The notes under the pieces: generated by a model
Told to the model about the DNA's origin: nothing
The model's database searches: none
The model's input: the letters and a program-made list of their open reading frames with translations, nothing else
In this document: positions 28,425 to 38,408 of the stretch, one piece after another
Layout of the letters: each line of letters starts with the position of its first letter
Position numbering within the stretch: the stretch's first letter is position 1
Position numbers and translations under genes: made by a program
Assembly (NCBI RefSeq): GCF_903915725.1
Contig: NZ_CAIWTY010000041.1
Location: 1 to 64,000, forward strand
Direction: 5' to 3'
DNA length: 64,000 nucleotides
Source: an uncultured Rhodopila sp.
GTDB lineage: Bacteria > Pseudomonadota > Alphaproteobacteria > Acetobacterales > Acetobacteraceae

Positions 28425-29507
28425 ATGGCACGCAAGACGGTGCTGGTCGCCGGCGCGACCGGTCTGGTGGGTTACGCCGCGCTGAAGCATTTCGCGGCCG
28501 AGCCGGACACGGCCGCTATCGCCGTGTCCCGGCGGTCGCCTGCCGATGTGCCGTCCGTCCGGCATCTCAAGCTCGACCTGACCGACACTGCCGCTTGCCG
28601 GGACGCGGCGGATGCGATGCGGGACGTCACCCACCTGGTCTATGCCGCGCTGTTTGAACTGCCCGGGCTGGTGGAAGGCTGGCGCAACGATCAGCAGATC
28701 GAAACCAACGACCGGATGCTGCGCAACCTGCTGGAACCGCTGGCGCGAGCCGCCCGCGGATTGCAGCACGTGACGCTGTTGCAAGGGACGAAGGCGTATG
28801 GCGTGCATGTCCGCCCGCTGGCGGTGCCGGCGCGCGAGGGGCGTTCGGAACTGCGGGAACAGGCAAATTTCTATTGGAACCAGGAGGCTTACCTGCGCGC
28901 AGCCCGGCTCGGGCAGGACTGGGGCTTTACCATCCTGCGCCCGGTGCTGGTCATCGGCGAGGCCATCGGCGGGGCGATGAACCTGATCCCGGCGTTGGGC
29001 GTGCATGCGGCGGTGATGCGGGAGCGCGGGCCGATCCTGCCCTATCCCGGCGGGGCGGAGCGGGTGAGCCAGGCGGTGGACGCCGATCTGCTGGCGCGGG
29101 CCATCGGCTGGGCGGGCGAGGCGGAGGCGGCGCGGGACGAGACGTTCAACGTGGCCAACGGCGACGTGTTCACCTGGCCGAATGTCTGGCCGGCCATCGC
29201 GGATGCGGTCGGGATGCGGACCGGTCCGGATGAGCCGTTCCTGCTGCAGTCGCTCGGCCGCGCGGACTGGGACCGCGCGCGCGATCGCTACGGGCTGGTT
29301 TCGCCGGGGCTGGCCGAGTTCGTCGGGTTGTCGCTGGAATACGCCGATTACCAGATGCGGTATGGGCACACGGAGCCGGGACCTCCGGCGATCGTTTCTA
29401 CGGTGAAGATCACGCAGGCGGGGTTTCAGGAGGTGATGGACACCGAAATGATGTTCCGCAAGTGGTTCAGGCTGTTCCAGAAGAAGCGGCTGCTGCCGGC
29501 GCGGTGA
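28425..29507 (+). CDS. SDR-family NAD(P)-dependent oxidoreductase (PRISE/P5beta-reductase-like)
   Basis: KTVLVAGATGLVGYAALKHF Rossmann motif; LLQGTKAYGVHV..NFYWNQEAYL; ggagg SD before ATG 28425. Confidence 0.8.
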   Translation: MARKTVLVAGATGLVGYAALKHFAAEPDTAAIAVSRRSPADVPSVRHLKLDLTDTAACRDAADAMRDVTHLVYAALFELPGLVEGWRNDQQIETNDRMLRNLLEPLARAARGLQHVTLLQGTKAYGVHVRPLAVPAREGRSELREQANFYWNQEAYLRAARLGQDWGFTILRPVLVIGEAIGGAMNLIPALGVHAAVMRERGPILPYPGGAERVSQAVDADLLARAIGWAGEAEAARDETFNVANGDVFTWPNVWPAIADAVGMRTGPDEPFLLQSLGRADWDRARDRYGLVSPGLAEFVGLSLEYADYQMRYGHTEPGPPAIVSTVKITQAGFQEVMDTEMMFRKWFRLFQKKRLLPAR

Positions 29508-29667
29508 TCGCTGATGTCGGCAACTGGCGGGTTTGCATCGCCGGGGCCGGTTTTGTCGGGGTGCGCACGAGGACGTGCGGTGTCCCACTCAATAATTCCT
29601 TGACTTCCAGCGCCTGCAACCGGTGATCTTGAGACTATTAAGCGTTGCTTTACCCCGGGTGGGCTGC

Positions 29668-30582
29668 ATGAAGCTTCAAGGGCATACGGCGTTTAAATAC
29701 GTGACTGGCCAACAGCTTGAGAGCTCCGCCAGCCGCGGTTGGACAAATGTGCTTGCCGAACACTGGAACCATGAAGCCGGTGCGCTGCCATCGTTGCTCC
29801 CGCGTGAGACCGAGGTGGCCGTTCTGCTCAGCGGCCGTTCCGTGGTCTATCGAGAAGGTGCCGGCCTGAAGCAGCGGACGCTCGGCCGCTCCGGAACCGT
29901 TTGGCTCTGCCCCGCAGGTATCCGTGAGGAGCTCATCGACTTCGAGCAGCCGCTGCACGACTGCCTTCACATCTTCCTGCCAGCAGATCCGTTTGCCGAA
30001 TGCATGCTGCAGGATCTCGACATCGACCCTGCGCGCGCCGGCCTCCGCTACGAGGCCATCGGCTACGACCCGTTCATCGAACAGATCGCACTTGCGATTC
30101 ATCGTGAGCTGGGGCGGGAGACCTCAGCCGGGCGGCTCCTGATAGAATCTCTCGGGCAGTCGCTCTCAGCGTACCTCGTCAATCGATATTCCGAGCTTCC
30201 GCTCAACCTGTCACGGCACGCCCCGACTCCCAAGCCTTTTGACAGGAGACGGCTGGCGCGTGTCATGGACTTCATCGATGCTCACATCGAGCAGAATTTC
30301 ACAGTGGCTGATCTGGCCACCGTCGCTTGCATGAGCCACGCACACTTCGCGAGATCATTCAAAGCGACGACCGGTCAGGCTCCGCGTGAGTTCGTCAGCC
30401 AGTTGCGGCTCGAACGGGCGAAGCAAATGCTTGCCGATGACCGTCAGCCGATGACGGAGATTGCCTTCTCAGCGGGCTTTTCGTCGCATTCCAATTTCAC
30501 CCGGGCATTCCGCAATGCGACGGGCACCACGCCTGGCGACTACCGCCGCCGGCATAGGGGTTTGCCTGCCGCCGGAACCTGA
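29668..30582 (+). CDS. AraC-family transcriptional regulator
   Basis: C-terminal MDFIDAHIEQNFTVADLATVACMSHAHFARSFKATTGQAPREFVSQLRLERAKQMLADDRQPMTEIAFSAGFSSHSNFTRAFRNATGTTPGDYRR. Confidence 0.92.
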   Translation: MKLQGHTAFKYVTGQQLESSASRGWTNVLAEHWNHEAGALPSLLPRETEVAVLLSGRSVVYREGAGLKQRTLGRSGTVWLCPAGIREELIDFEQPLHDCLHIFLPADPFAECMLQDLDIDPARAGLRYEAIGYDPFIEQIALAIHRELGRETSAGRLLIESLGQSLSAYLVNRYSELPLNLSRHAPTPKPFDRRRLARVMDFIDAHIEQNFTVADLATVACMSHAHFARSFKATTGQAPREFVSQLRLERAKQMLADDRQPMTEIAFSAGFSSHSNFTRAFRNATGTTPGDYRRRHRGLPAAGT

Positions 30583-30824
30583 ACAGGCGCAGGCAAGACC
30601 TGCGTGTTTTGTCCGCCAGCGTCATGCACTTTATCAGCTTATGAATAACGATAAGCAGGCGTGGAGAAGCACACGGTGCCTCGCAGCGGATAGCGTCGCG
30701 ACTTAACCCGAGCGCGATGACCGCTCGGCCGGCGTGGAACCCGGACGAGTGGCTCATTGAGCGGCTGGAGTACGGCCGCGGCCTGACCTGCTTCGATACC
30801 TTTCTTACACGCAAAGGAAGATCG

Positions 30825-32132
30825 ATGATGTCACAGACGACCCGCCGCAGCCTGCTGGCCGCGTCCGCCGCCGCGGGAGCCATGTCGCTTGCGCCCTCGG
30901 CAGTGCGGGCAACATCCGCCGGCGATGCGATCCGTCCTTTCAAGATAGACGTTCCCGACGAGACGCTCGCGGACCTTCGCCGGCGGCTGGCCGCCACACG
31001 GTGGCCCGACAAGGAAACCGTCGCGGACGAGTCCCAGGGCGTGCCGTTGGCGACTTTGCAACAGCTCGTGCTCTATTGGCAGACGGACTATGACTGGCGG
31101 AAGGTCGAGGCGCGACTCAACGCCCTGCCGCAGTTCATGACCGAAATCGACGGGCTGGACATCCATTTCATTCATGTCCGCTCGAAAGACGAAAGTGCCT
31201 TGCCGCTGATCGTCACGCATGGTTGGCCCGGGTCGGTCATCGAGCAGCTCAAGATCATCGATCCCTTGACCAATCCGGCGGCGCATGGCGGAAGCGTATC
31301 GGACGCCTTCCATCTCGTGATCCCGTCGATGCCGGGCTACGGCTACTCAGGCAAGCCGGCGACGACCGGGTGGGATCCCAGCCGCATCGCGCGCGCCTGG
31401 ATTACGCTGATGAGGCGGCTTGGCTACGAGCGGTATGTGGCGCAAGGCGGCGATTGGGGATCACCCGTGTCGAACGAAATGGGCAAGCTGGCGCCGCCGG
31501 AATTGCTTGGCATTCACGTCAACCTCCCGGGTGTCGTTCCCCCCGAGATTGTAAAAGCGCTCCAGTCCGGCGACCCGCCGCCAACCGGATTATCTGCCGA
31601 CGAACAACACGCCTTCGATCAACTCAGGCTGTCATTCGCCAAACGACGCGCCTACGCGCAAATCATGGGAACGCGACCGCAAACCTTGTCGGGATTGGCG
31701 GATTCGCCTGCCGGCCTTGCAGCCTGGCTGCTCGATCATGGCGATGGATATGCCCAGCCGGCGGCGGCGATAACCTCGGCAGTGCTCGGGCGCACGATCA
31801 ATGGTCACTCCGCGGGCGATCTCACCCGCGACGACGTGCTCGACAACATTACGCTTTACTGGGTGACCAACTCGGCGATTTCCTCGGCGCGCCTTTATTG
31901 GGAAAACAAAATCAACCTTTACCTTCCGGCGCACGTTGCCATCCCGGCGGCCGTGACCGTTTTCCCGGGCGAGAGTTTTCAGGCCCCGCGGAGCTGGACG
32001 GCGCGCGCCTACCCCAACCTGATTTACTTCCACCAGGCCGACAAGGGCGGTCATTTTGCCGCCTGGGAGCAACCTGAACTGTTCAGCGCGGAGCTTCGGG
32101 CCGCGTTCCGGCCACTGCGAACGCCGACATGA
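30825..32132 (+). CDS. Epoxide hydrolase-family protein with Tat-like signal
   Basis: MSQTTRRSLLAASAAAGAMSLAPSAVRA signal; EHN domain PFKIDVPDETLADLRRRLAATRWPD; HGWPGSVIEQLKII; GYGYSGKP; GGDWGSPVS. Confidence 0.88.
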   Translation: MMSQTTRRSLLAASAAAGAMSLAPSAVRATSAGDAIRPFKIDVPDETLADLRRRLAATRWPDKETVADESQGVPLATLQQLVLYWQTDYDWRKVEARLNALPQFMTEIDGLDIHFIHVRSKDESALPLIVTHGWPGSVIEQLKIIDPLTNPAAHGGSVSDAFHLVIPSMPGYGYSGKPATTGWDPSRIARAWITLMRRLGYERYVAQGGDWGSPVSNEMGKLAPPELLGIHVNLPGVVPPEIVKALQSGDPPPTGLSADEQHAFDQLRLSFAKRRAYAQIMGTRPQTLSGLADSPAGLAAWLLDHGDGYAQPAAAITSAVLGRTINGHSAGDLTRDDVLDNITLYWVTNSAISSARLYWENKINLYLPAHVAIPAAVTVFPGESFQAPRSWTARAYPNLIYFHQADKGGHFAAWEQPELFSAELRAAFRPLRTPT

Positions 32133-32190
32133 CGGTTCGGCTGCAACATCGATGCTGCTTACACGAGGCCAATCGCGATTGGAGTCCGCC

Positions 32191-33258
32191 ATGGGCGATA
32201 TCAAGTCAGTTAAAGTCGTCGATCGTGTTCGCCGCCGCCTCATCAAGGCGGGTGTTTTGACCCTCGCCGCCGCTCGGCTGGGCGTGCCCCGGACGGCGGC
32301 CGCCGAGTCGGGCAGCGTGAAAACGATGAAGGGGCCTTCAGGTGAATCGGAAACGCGGGACGCATTCGGCCCCCTGAAACGGATCGAGGCCGGAGTATTG
32401 ACGATCGGGTATGCCGACGTTGGCCCCGGGGATGGACCTGTCGCTATCCTGCTGCATGGCTGGCCATATGACATCCACAGCTATGCCGGTGTCGTGCCGC
32501 TGTTGACCGCTTCCGGCTACCGCGTTGTCGTTCCTTATCTGCGTGGCTACGGGACGACGACTTTCCTTTCGGCGGACACGCCGCGCAATGGCGAGCAAGC
32601 GGCGTTCGCGCTTGATGTCATCGCGCTGATGGACGCTCTGGCTATCCGGCAAGCTACGATTGCCGGCTTCGACTGGGGTGCGCGGACCGCCAACATAGTG
32701 GCTGCCGTCTGGCCTGAACGCTGCAAGGCGATGGTCTCCGTCAGCGGATACCTCATCGGCAACCCGGCTGCCGCCAGTGTTCCCCTGCCACCGAACGCCG
32801 AGCTGCAATGGTGGTATCAGTACTACTTCGCGACTGAACGCGGCCGAGCCGGATATGACAAGTATCGGCGCGAATTCGCCAAGCTGATCTGGCAGATCGC
32901 TTCCCCGAACTGGAGCTTTGACGATGCCACGTTCGAGCGGTCCGCCGCCTCGTTCGACAACCCGGACCACGTCGCCATCGTCATCCACAATTACCGCTGG
33001 CGGCTCGGTCTCGCTCCGGGCGAGGCGAAATACATTGAACTCGAGAAGCGGCTCGAGATCGCCCCGCCGATCGGCGTGCCCACCATTACACTTGAGGGGG
33101 ATGCGAATGGTGCGCCCCACTCAGCCGCAAGCGCGTACGCGACGAAGTTCTCCGGCCACTACGAGCATCGGATCGTCAGGACCGGTATTGGTCACAATCT
33201 ACCTCAGGAGGCGCCCCGAGCCTTCGCCGAAGCCGTCATGGACGTGACCGCGGCCTGA
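32191..33258 (+). CDS. Alpha/beta hydrolase with probable Tat signal
   Basis: DRVRRRLIKAGVLTLAAARLGVPRTAAAE; AILLHGWPYDIHSYAGVVPLL; ATIAGFDWGARTANIVAAVWPERC. Confidence 0.82.
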   Translation: MGDIKSVKVVDRVRRRLIKAGVLTLAAARLGVPRTAAAESGSVKTMKGPSGESETRDAFGPLKRIEAGVLTIGYADVGPGDGPVAILLHGWPYDIHSYAGVVPLLTASGYRVVVPYLRGYGTTTFLSADTPRNGEQAAFALDVIALMDALAIRQATIAGFDWGARTANIVAAVWPERCKAMVSVSGYLIGNPAAASVPLPPNAELQWWYQYYFATERGRAGYDKYRREFAKLIWQIASPNWSFDDATFERSAASFDNPDHVAIVIHNYRWRLGLAPGEAKYIELEKRLEIAPPIGVPTITLEGDANGAPHSAASAYATKFSGHYEHRIVRTGIGHNLPQEAPRAFAEAVMDVTAA

Positions 33259-33274
33259 TCGGCGCGACGGCATC

Positions 33275-34075
33275 TCATTCAACCGCGGCCAACGGTCCTT
33301 CCCGCAGCACGGGATTGGTCAGCGTGCCGATACCGCTGATTTCGACCTCGATCGTGTCGCCGTGCTTCATGTTGGCCGTCGCGCCCTCGGTGCCCATCCA
33401 CACGACGTCAGCGGGATGCAGCGTCAGGCGCTTGGTCATGGCCACCAGGTAATCGACCACGCCGAAAATCATGCTATTGGTAGGGAATTCGATCTTCCGC
33501 TCGCCGTTCAGACGAATCCTGGTGACCAGATCTTCCAGTTTTACATCCGTTTCGATCCACGGTCCCATCGGTTTGAACGTATCGGTATTTTTCGACCGCC
33601 ACATCGTCCGATCGGATTTCTGCCACGTCCGCTCGCTGACATCGTTGCCGATGGTATAGCCAAGAACCGCGGACAGAGCATTTTCACGCGTCAGGTTCTT
33701 GCACTTCCGGCCGATGACCACGACCAGTTCGCCCTCGTACTGCACCTGCTCAGTAGCGTCGGCGGGTATCACAATCGTTTCGCCATGCGCGATCAGGGCG
33801 TTGTTGGCGCGATAGCCGATCTCCGCGCGGGTGGGGAGGTTGGGCGGCTGTCCTACCTTCTCGGCGACTTCGCGCACATGCTCCGGATAGTTCATTCCGG
33901 CGGCGTAGAATGTTGGCGGGACGACCGGGACCAGCAGCTTCACGTCGGCCAGCCTCAGCCTGTCCCCGCTCCGGTCCCATGCCTCGAACGGGGAACCGCG
34001 CACCGGAATAACCGTGTCGCCTTCGACGACTGCATAGGATTGCGAGCCGTTGAGTTGAATTCGCGCCCAGCGCAT
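33275..34075 (-). CDS. Fumarylacetoacetate hydrolase-family protein
   Basis: FYAAGMNYPEHVREV..YEGELVVVIGRKCKNLTRENALSAVLGYTIGNDVSERTWQ..DTFKPMGPWIET. Confidence 0.9.
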   Translation of the reverse strand: MRWARIQLNGSQSYAVVEGDTVIPVRGSPFEAWDRSGDRLRLADVKLLVPVVPPTFYAAGMNYPEHVREVAEKVGQPPNLPTRAEIGYRANNALIAHGETIVIPADATEQVQYEGELVVVIGRKCKNLTRENALSAVLGYTIGNDVSERTWQKSDRTMWRSKNTDTFKPMGPWIETDVKLEDLVTRIRLNGERKIEFPTNSMIFGVVDYLVAMTKRLTLHPADVVWMGTEGATANMKHGDTIEVEISGIGTLTNPVLREGPLAAVE

Positions 34076-34167
34076 TGTGTTTCCTCCCAACGACACGCGG
34101 TGCCGCAGTTGCTGCACCTGCAAGATTGCCTCGGACCTCTTCGGCGCCTCCGCGTGATACGCCGCAA

Positions 34168-34200
34168 GGCGTGGATGGTCCGCCTTCGCGGACCATGACG
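34168..34200. repeat. REP-like palindrome ggcgtggATGGTCCGC-cttc-GCGGACCATgacg
   Basis: Same flanks as the 14083-14104 hairpin, with a compensatory G:C->C:G stem change. Confidence 0.7.
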
Positions 34201-34245
34201 TTGAGGCGGCGTCTTGGCCGATAGATGTCTACTGCCCCCGGGCTA

Positions 34246-35922
34246 TCAGTTGAACCCGAGTTCCTCCGTCATCCGCGCCCGCATCACGAATTTCTGCATC
34301 TTCCCGGTCACCGTCATCGGAAACTCCTCGACGAACCGGATATAGCGCGGCACCTTGTAATGCGCGATCTGGTCCTTGCAGTATGCCTTGACCTCATCCT
34401 CGGTCAGTTCTTCACCGGAACGCAGCTTGATCCAGGCGCACAGTTCCTCGCCGAAGCGCTGGTCGGGCACGCCGAACACCTGCACGTCGACGATGGCCGG
34501 ATGGGTGTACAGGAACTCCTCGATCTCCCGCGGGTAGACGTTTTCCCCGCCGCGGATCACCATGTCCTTGATCCGGCCGACGATTGCGCAATAGCCGTCC
34601 TCGTCCATGGTCGCCAGATCGCCGGTATGCATCCAGCCGGCATCGTCGATCGCCTCGGCGCTCTTGTCCGAATCGCCCCAGTAGCCTTGCATCACCGAAT
34701 AGCCGCGGGTGCAGAATTCGCCCTTCACGCCGCGCGGGACGATACGGCCATCGGCGTCGATGATCTTGATCTCCACATGCGGGTGCGCCCGGCCGACGGT
34801 GCTGACCTGCTGCTCGATCGAATCACCGATGCGGGTCTGGGTGCTCACCGGGCTGGTCTCGGTCATGCCGTAGCAGATCGTCATCTCGGTCAGGTGCATG
34901 TCCCTGATAGCGCGGCGCATCACCTCGATCGGACACGGCGCCCCGGCCATCACGCCGGTCCGCAGGCTGGTCATGTCGAAGTCCCGGAACCGGGGATGAT
35001 CCAGTTCAGCGATGAACATCGTCGGCACGCCGTACAGCGAGGTGCATCGATACTCCGACACCGCCTGCAGCGTGGAGAGCGGATCGAAGCCGTCGCTAGG
35101 GAACACAATGGCGGAGCCATGCGTCAGGCAGGCAAGCACCCCGATCACCATGCCGAAGCAATGATACATCGGCACCGGCACGCAAACGGCGTCCTGTTCC
35201 GTGTAGTGCAGCACTTCGCCGATGAAATACCCGTTGTTGAGGATATTGTGGTGCGTCAGCGTCGCACCCTTCGGCTGCCCGGTGGTCCCGGACGTGAACT
35301 GGATATTGATCGGGTCGTCGAACTGCAGCAGCGGCGCGAGTTCCCGCAGCCTTTGATGATGAATATCCCGGCCATGATGCGCCACCTTCTCGAACGCGAA
35401 GGTGCCGGAGGCATCGCCGCCGATTTGGATGATCGCCTTCAGCATGGGAAGCCGGGCGGAATGCAACTCCCCGGGATGCGAGATCGCCAGTTCCGGCGCC
35501 AGCGTATTGATCATGCCGATATAGTCGCTGGTCTTGAACTGCGTCGCCGTCACCAGCGCCTTGCAGCCGACTTTATTCAGCGCGTATTCGACTTCGCTCA
35601 GACGATAGGCGGGATTGATATTGACCAATATCAATCCCGCCTTGGCGGTGGCGAACTGGGTGATGATCCATTCGGCGTTGTTCGGCGACCAGATGCCGAT
35701 TCGGTCACCCGGCTGCAGCCCGATGGCGACCAGGCCGGCGGCGAAGGCATCCACGTGCTCCGCCAGTTCCGCCCAGGTCCATTTGATCCCCTGCTGGTGG
35801 ACGATCAGCCCGATGCGGTCCCCCCAGCGCGCCACGGTTCGGTCGAACTGAACCCCGATGGTATCGCCGAGCATCGGCTGGTCGGAGGCACCATGCGCGT
35901 AACTTAGCGCGGGCTCGGTCAT
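34246..35922 (-). CDS. AMP-binding acyl-CoA synthetase
   Basis: [83 protein letters not shown]. Confidence 0.93.
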   Translation of the reverse strand: MTEPALSYAHGASDQPMLGDTIGVQFDRTVARWGDRIGLIVHQQGIKWTWAELAEHVDAFAAGLVAIGLQPGDRIGIWSPNNAEWIITQFATAKAGLILVNINPAYRLSEVEYALNKVGCKALVTATQFKTSDYIGMINTLAPELAISHPGELHSARLPMLKAIIQIGGDASGTFAFEKVAHHGRDIHHQRLRELAPLLQFDDPINIQFTSGTTGQPKGATLTHHNILNNGYFIGEVLHYTEQDAVCVPVPMYHCFGMVIGVLACLTHGSAIVFPSDGFDPLSTLQAVSEYRCTSLYGVPTMFIAELDHPRFRDFDMTSLRTGVMAGAPCPIEVMRRAIRDMHLTEMTICYGMTETSPVSTQTRIGDSIEQQVSTVGRAHPHVEIKIIDADGRIVPRGVKGEFCTRGYSVMQGYWGDSDKSAEAIDDAGWMHTGDLATMDEDGYCAIVGRIKDMVIRGGENVYPREIEEFLYTHPAIVDVQVFGVPDQRFGEELCAWIKLRSGEELTEDEVKAYCKDQIAHYKVPRYIRFVEEFPMTVTGKMQKFVMRARMTEELGFN

Positions 35923-36022
35923 CGCTTCACTCCATCGGGTCGCGTCGGTGATCGCACGACAAACTGCTGTCGGGCCGCTTCGCTTACTACGGGCGTGGCG
36001 GCAAGGTCCATCACTCGGTTAC

Positions 36023-37636
36023 TTACGGCCGCATGCCGAACGCGCTTGGCCCGGGCGTTCGCAACGGCGCGGCGAGGTTGGCGAAGTCGCACAGCAACCG
36101 GCGCGTGTCCCTCGGGTCGATGACCTCCTCCACCCAGAACGCCTCTGCCGTCCGGTAGGGGGAGCGCAGGCGGTCAAGCCGCTCCTCGATTTCCGCCAGT
36201 TTCGCGTCCCGGTCGGCAGCGGCGTCGATTTCGGCGCGATAGGCTGCCTCGATCCCGCCTTCCAGCGGCAGCGAACCCCAACTGGCGGAGGGCCAGGCGT
36301 AGCGCAGGCACAGATGGCCAACCGGCTGGTGGCCGAGGCCGCCGACTCCGTAGCAGTTGCGCACGATGACGCTGCACCAGGGCACGGTCGTCTGGTTGAT
36401 GGCGGCCAAAGCGCGGACTCCCCAGCGGATCACCGCGCTGCTTTCGGCGCGCAAGCCGACCTGGAAGCCGGGGCAGTCCACGAGGTGGACGACGGGCAGG
36501 TGGAAGGTCTGCGCCATATCGACGAAGCGGATGATCTTGGAACAGGCATCGGCGGTCCAGGCGCCGCCGTCGAACAGCGGATCGCCGGCCATCAGCGCCA
36601 CCGGCCAGCCGTCCAGGCGGGCGAACCCGGTGATGATCGAGCGGCCGAACAGCGCGCCCATCTCGAAGAAACTGTCCTTGTCGCAGACCGAGGCGATGAT
36701 CCGCCGCATGTGGTAGGCTTGTTTTTTCACCTTGGGGATCGCCGAGATCAGCGCCTCGTCGCGCCGCTCCGCACTGTCCCAGCCGCGCTTGCGGGGCGGC
36801 AGGTCGTGGATCGAGCCGGGCAAATAGGACAGGAACCGGCGCGCCGCGGCGAAGGCCTGTTCCTCGGTATCGACGGCGTGGTCCACCGCGCCGCAGCCCA
36901 GTTGGATCTGCCAGCCGCCCAGCTCCTGCTTGGACCGCGGTTCGCCCAGCCGCTCGACCACCGGCGGCCCGGCGACGAACACCGCCGCGATGCCCTTGAC
37001 CATGATGGAGTAGTGCGATGCCGCCAGCCGCGCCGCCCCCAGCCCGGCGACCGAGCCAAGCCCGAGCGCGACCACCGGCACCTGCGACATCTGGTTGGCG
37101 ACAAGGTCGAACGAGGTGGTCTCCGTCAGCCCGCCGGGCAGGTTGGCGCGTCCGGTGGTCTCGATTGTCTTGACCGAGCCTCCGCCGCCCGACCCCTCGA
37201 TCAGCCGGATGATGGGCATGCGGAACTGGGTGGCGATTTCCTCCGACATCTTGGGCTTGCCCTTGATGGCGGCATCGGCGGACCCGCCCCGGAGAGTGAA
37301 ATCGTCGCCGGCGATGACGACCGGGCGGCCATCGACAGTGCCTCGGCCGAACACGCAGTTGGCCGGGATGAAGCCGGTGATGGCGCCATGCGCGTCGTAG
37401 CTGGCCTTGCCCGCGATGCTGCCGATTTCCTGGAAGCTGTCCGGATCGAGCATGCGGTCGATCCGTTCGCGGACGGTCATCCGCCCGCCTTCGTGCTGGC
37501 GCGCGACACGGTCCTTGCCGCCGAGTTCACGGGCCAGGGCCTGGCGCTGGCGCAGTTCCGCCAGTTCCGGCTCCCAGCCGATGGCGGAGGCGCTTGGCGG
37601 GGCGGCGGGTGCTTCGGTCAGGTTGTCGTCGGCCAT
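36023..37636 (-). CDS. Acyl-CoA carboxylase carboxyltransferase-family protein
   Basis: RMTVRERIDRMLDPDSFQEIGSIAG.., GGGSADAAIKGKPKMSEEIATQFRMPIIRLIEGSGGGGSV.., CPGFQVGLRAESSAVIRWGVRALAAINQTTVPWCSVIVRNCYGVGG. Confidence 0.88.
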   Translation of the reverse strand: MADDNLTEAPAAPPSASAIGWEPELAELRQRQALARELGGKDRVARQHEGGRMTVRERIDRMLDPDSFQEIGSIAGKASYDAHGAITGFIPANCVFGRGTVDGRPVVIAGDDFTLRGGSADAAIKGKPKMSEEIATQFRMPIIRLIEGSGGGGSVKTIETTGRANLPGGLTETTSFDLVANQMSQVPVVALGLGSVAGLGAARLAASHYSIMVKGIAAVFVAGPPVVERLGEPRSKQELGGWQIQLGCGAVDHAVDTEEQAFAAARRFLSYLPGSIHDLPPRKRGWDSAERRDEALISAIPKVKKQAYHMRRIIASVCDKDSFFEMGALFGRSIITGFARLDGWPVALMAGDPLFDGGAWTADACSKIIRFVDMAQTFHLPVVHLVDCPGFQVGLRAESSAVIRWGVRALAAINQTTVPWCSVIVRNCYGVGGLGHQPVGHLCLRYAWPSASWGSLPLEGGIEAAYRAEIDAAADRDAKLAEIEERLDRLRSPYRTAEAFWVEEVIDPRDTRRLLCDFANLAAPLRTPGPSAFGMRP

Positions 37637-37721
37637 GCGTTTCCTGTTTATTTTTTGGGTCGTTCGACTGTTGCAAAACAGGTTATGGACGAATGGCCGG
37701 CCGCGCAACTTTGGCGCAGGC

Positions 37722-37892
37722 TTACGATCGTTGCAGGATTAGCAGATCGAGCGAGGCGGGTTCCTTTATCCCCGGGATGGTCAAACCTGCATGCGCCTGG
37801 CCGCGATGATGGGTCTGGTGGTTGAAGATTCGGGTCAATTCCGAACCCAGCTTCTGTTGAAAGATCTTGCCGGAGGAGTTGGCCGGGCTGCT
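37722..37892 (-). pseudogene. DinB-family protein C-terminal remnant
   Basis: Minus-strand reading SSPANSSGKIFQQKLGSELTRIFNHQTHHRGQAHAGLTIPGIKEPASLDLLILQRS*, with an in-frame TGA immediately upstream. Confidence 0.6.
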
Positions 37893-38218
37893 TCAATCTA
37901 TCAAGAGGCTTTTGACACTTTGACCGAGGCAATCAGGATCGAGGGAAGGATGAGCCGGAGTGCGATACATCCTTACAACACGCATTCTGTCGGGGTCCCT
38001 TGATTATGTTAAACCGGGAAGCTCGCTCGACGTGAACAGATATCGACATTACGCCGATTTGCGATAGACGTTGAAAACTTGTTTCCGTACGATCAATCAA
38101 CCTTGATTACCCTTAGGAATCTTCAGCCTTATCGGGATTGAGAGATGCTTTAAGAAGTCGCTAATACACTGTTAGGCGACGCTCAAGATTGCCGCTTCAC
38201 TCGAGCGTCCTTCTCTCC

Positions 38219-38299
38219 CCGTCATGGCCCGGCTTGTCCGGGCCACCTATACCAGCACCCTGCCGCGATATGTGGCCCGGACAAGCCGGGCCATGACGG
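38219..38299. repeat. 28-bp perfect inverted repeat with 25-bp spacer (REP/BIME-like)
   Basis: CCGTCATGGCCCGGCTTGTCCGGGCCAC (38219-38246) / GTGGCCCGGACAAGCCGGGCCATGACGG (38272-38299). Confidence 0.85.
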
Positions 38300-38408
38300 A
38301 CCAAAGTCAGCCACCCGATTCGCTTATACTTGGGCGTCGCCTTAAGTACTTGCCAACCGTGTAAATCGTTGCAACATACCAGACTTGGCGAGCAATACAC
38401 GCCCCCCA

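Noticed and set aside
26281-28431. 716-aa minus-strand ORF
   Set aside because: Antisense to the GGDEF protein and metallopeptidase genes; no domain signature.
34225-37825. Long plus-strand ORFs (560 and 625 aa)
   Set aside because: Antisense to the acyl-CoA synthetase and carboxyltransferase genes, both strongly supported on the minus strand.
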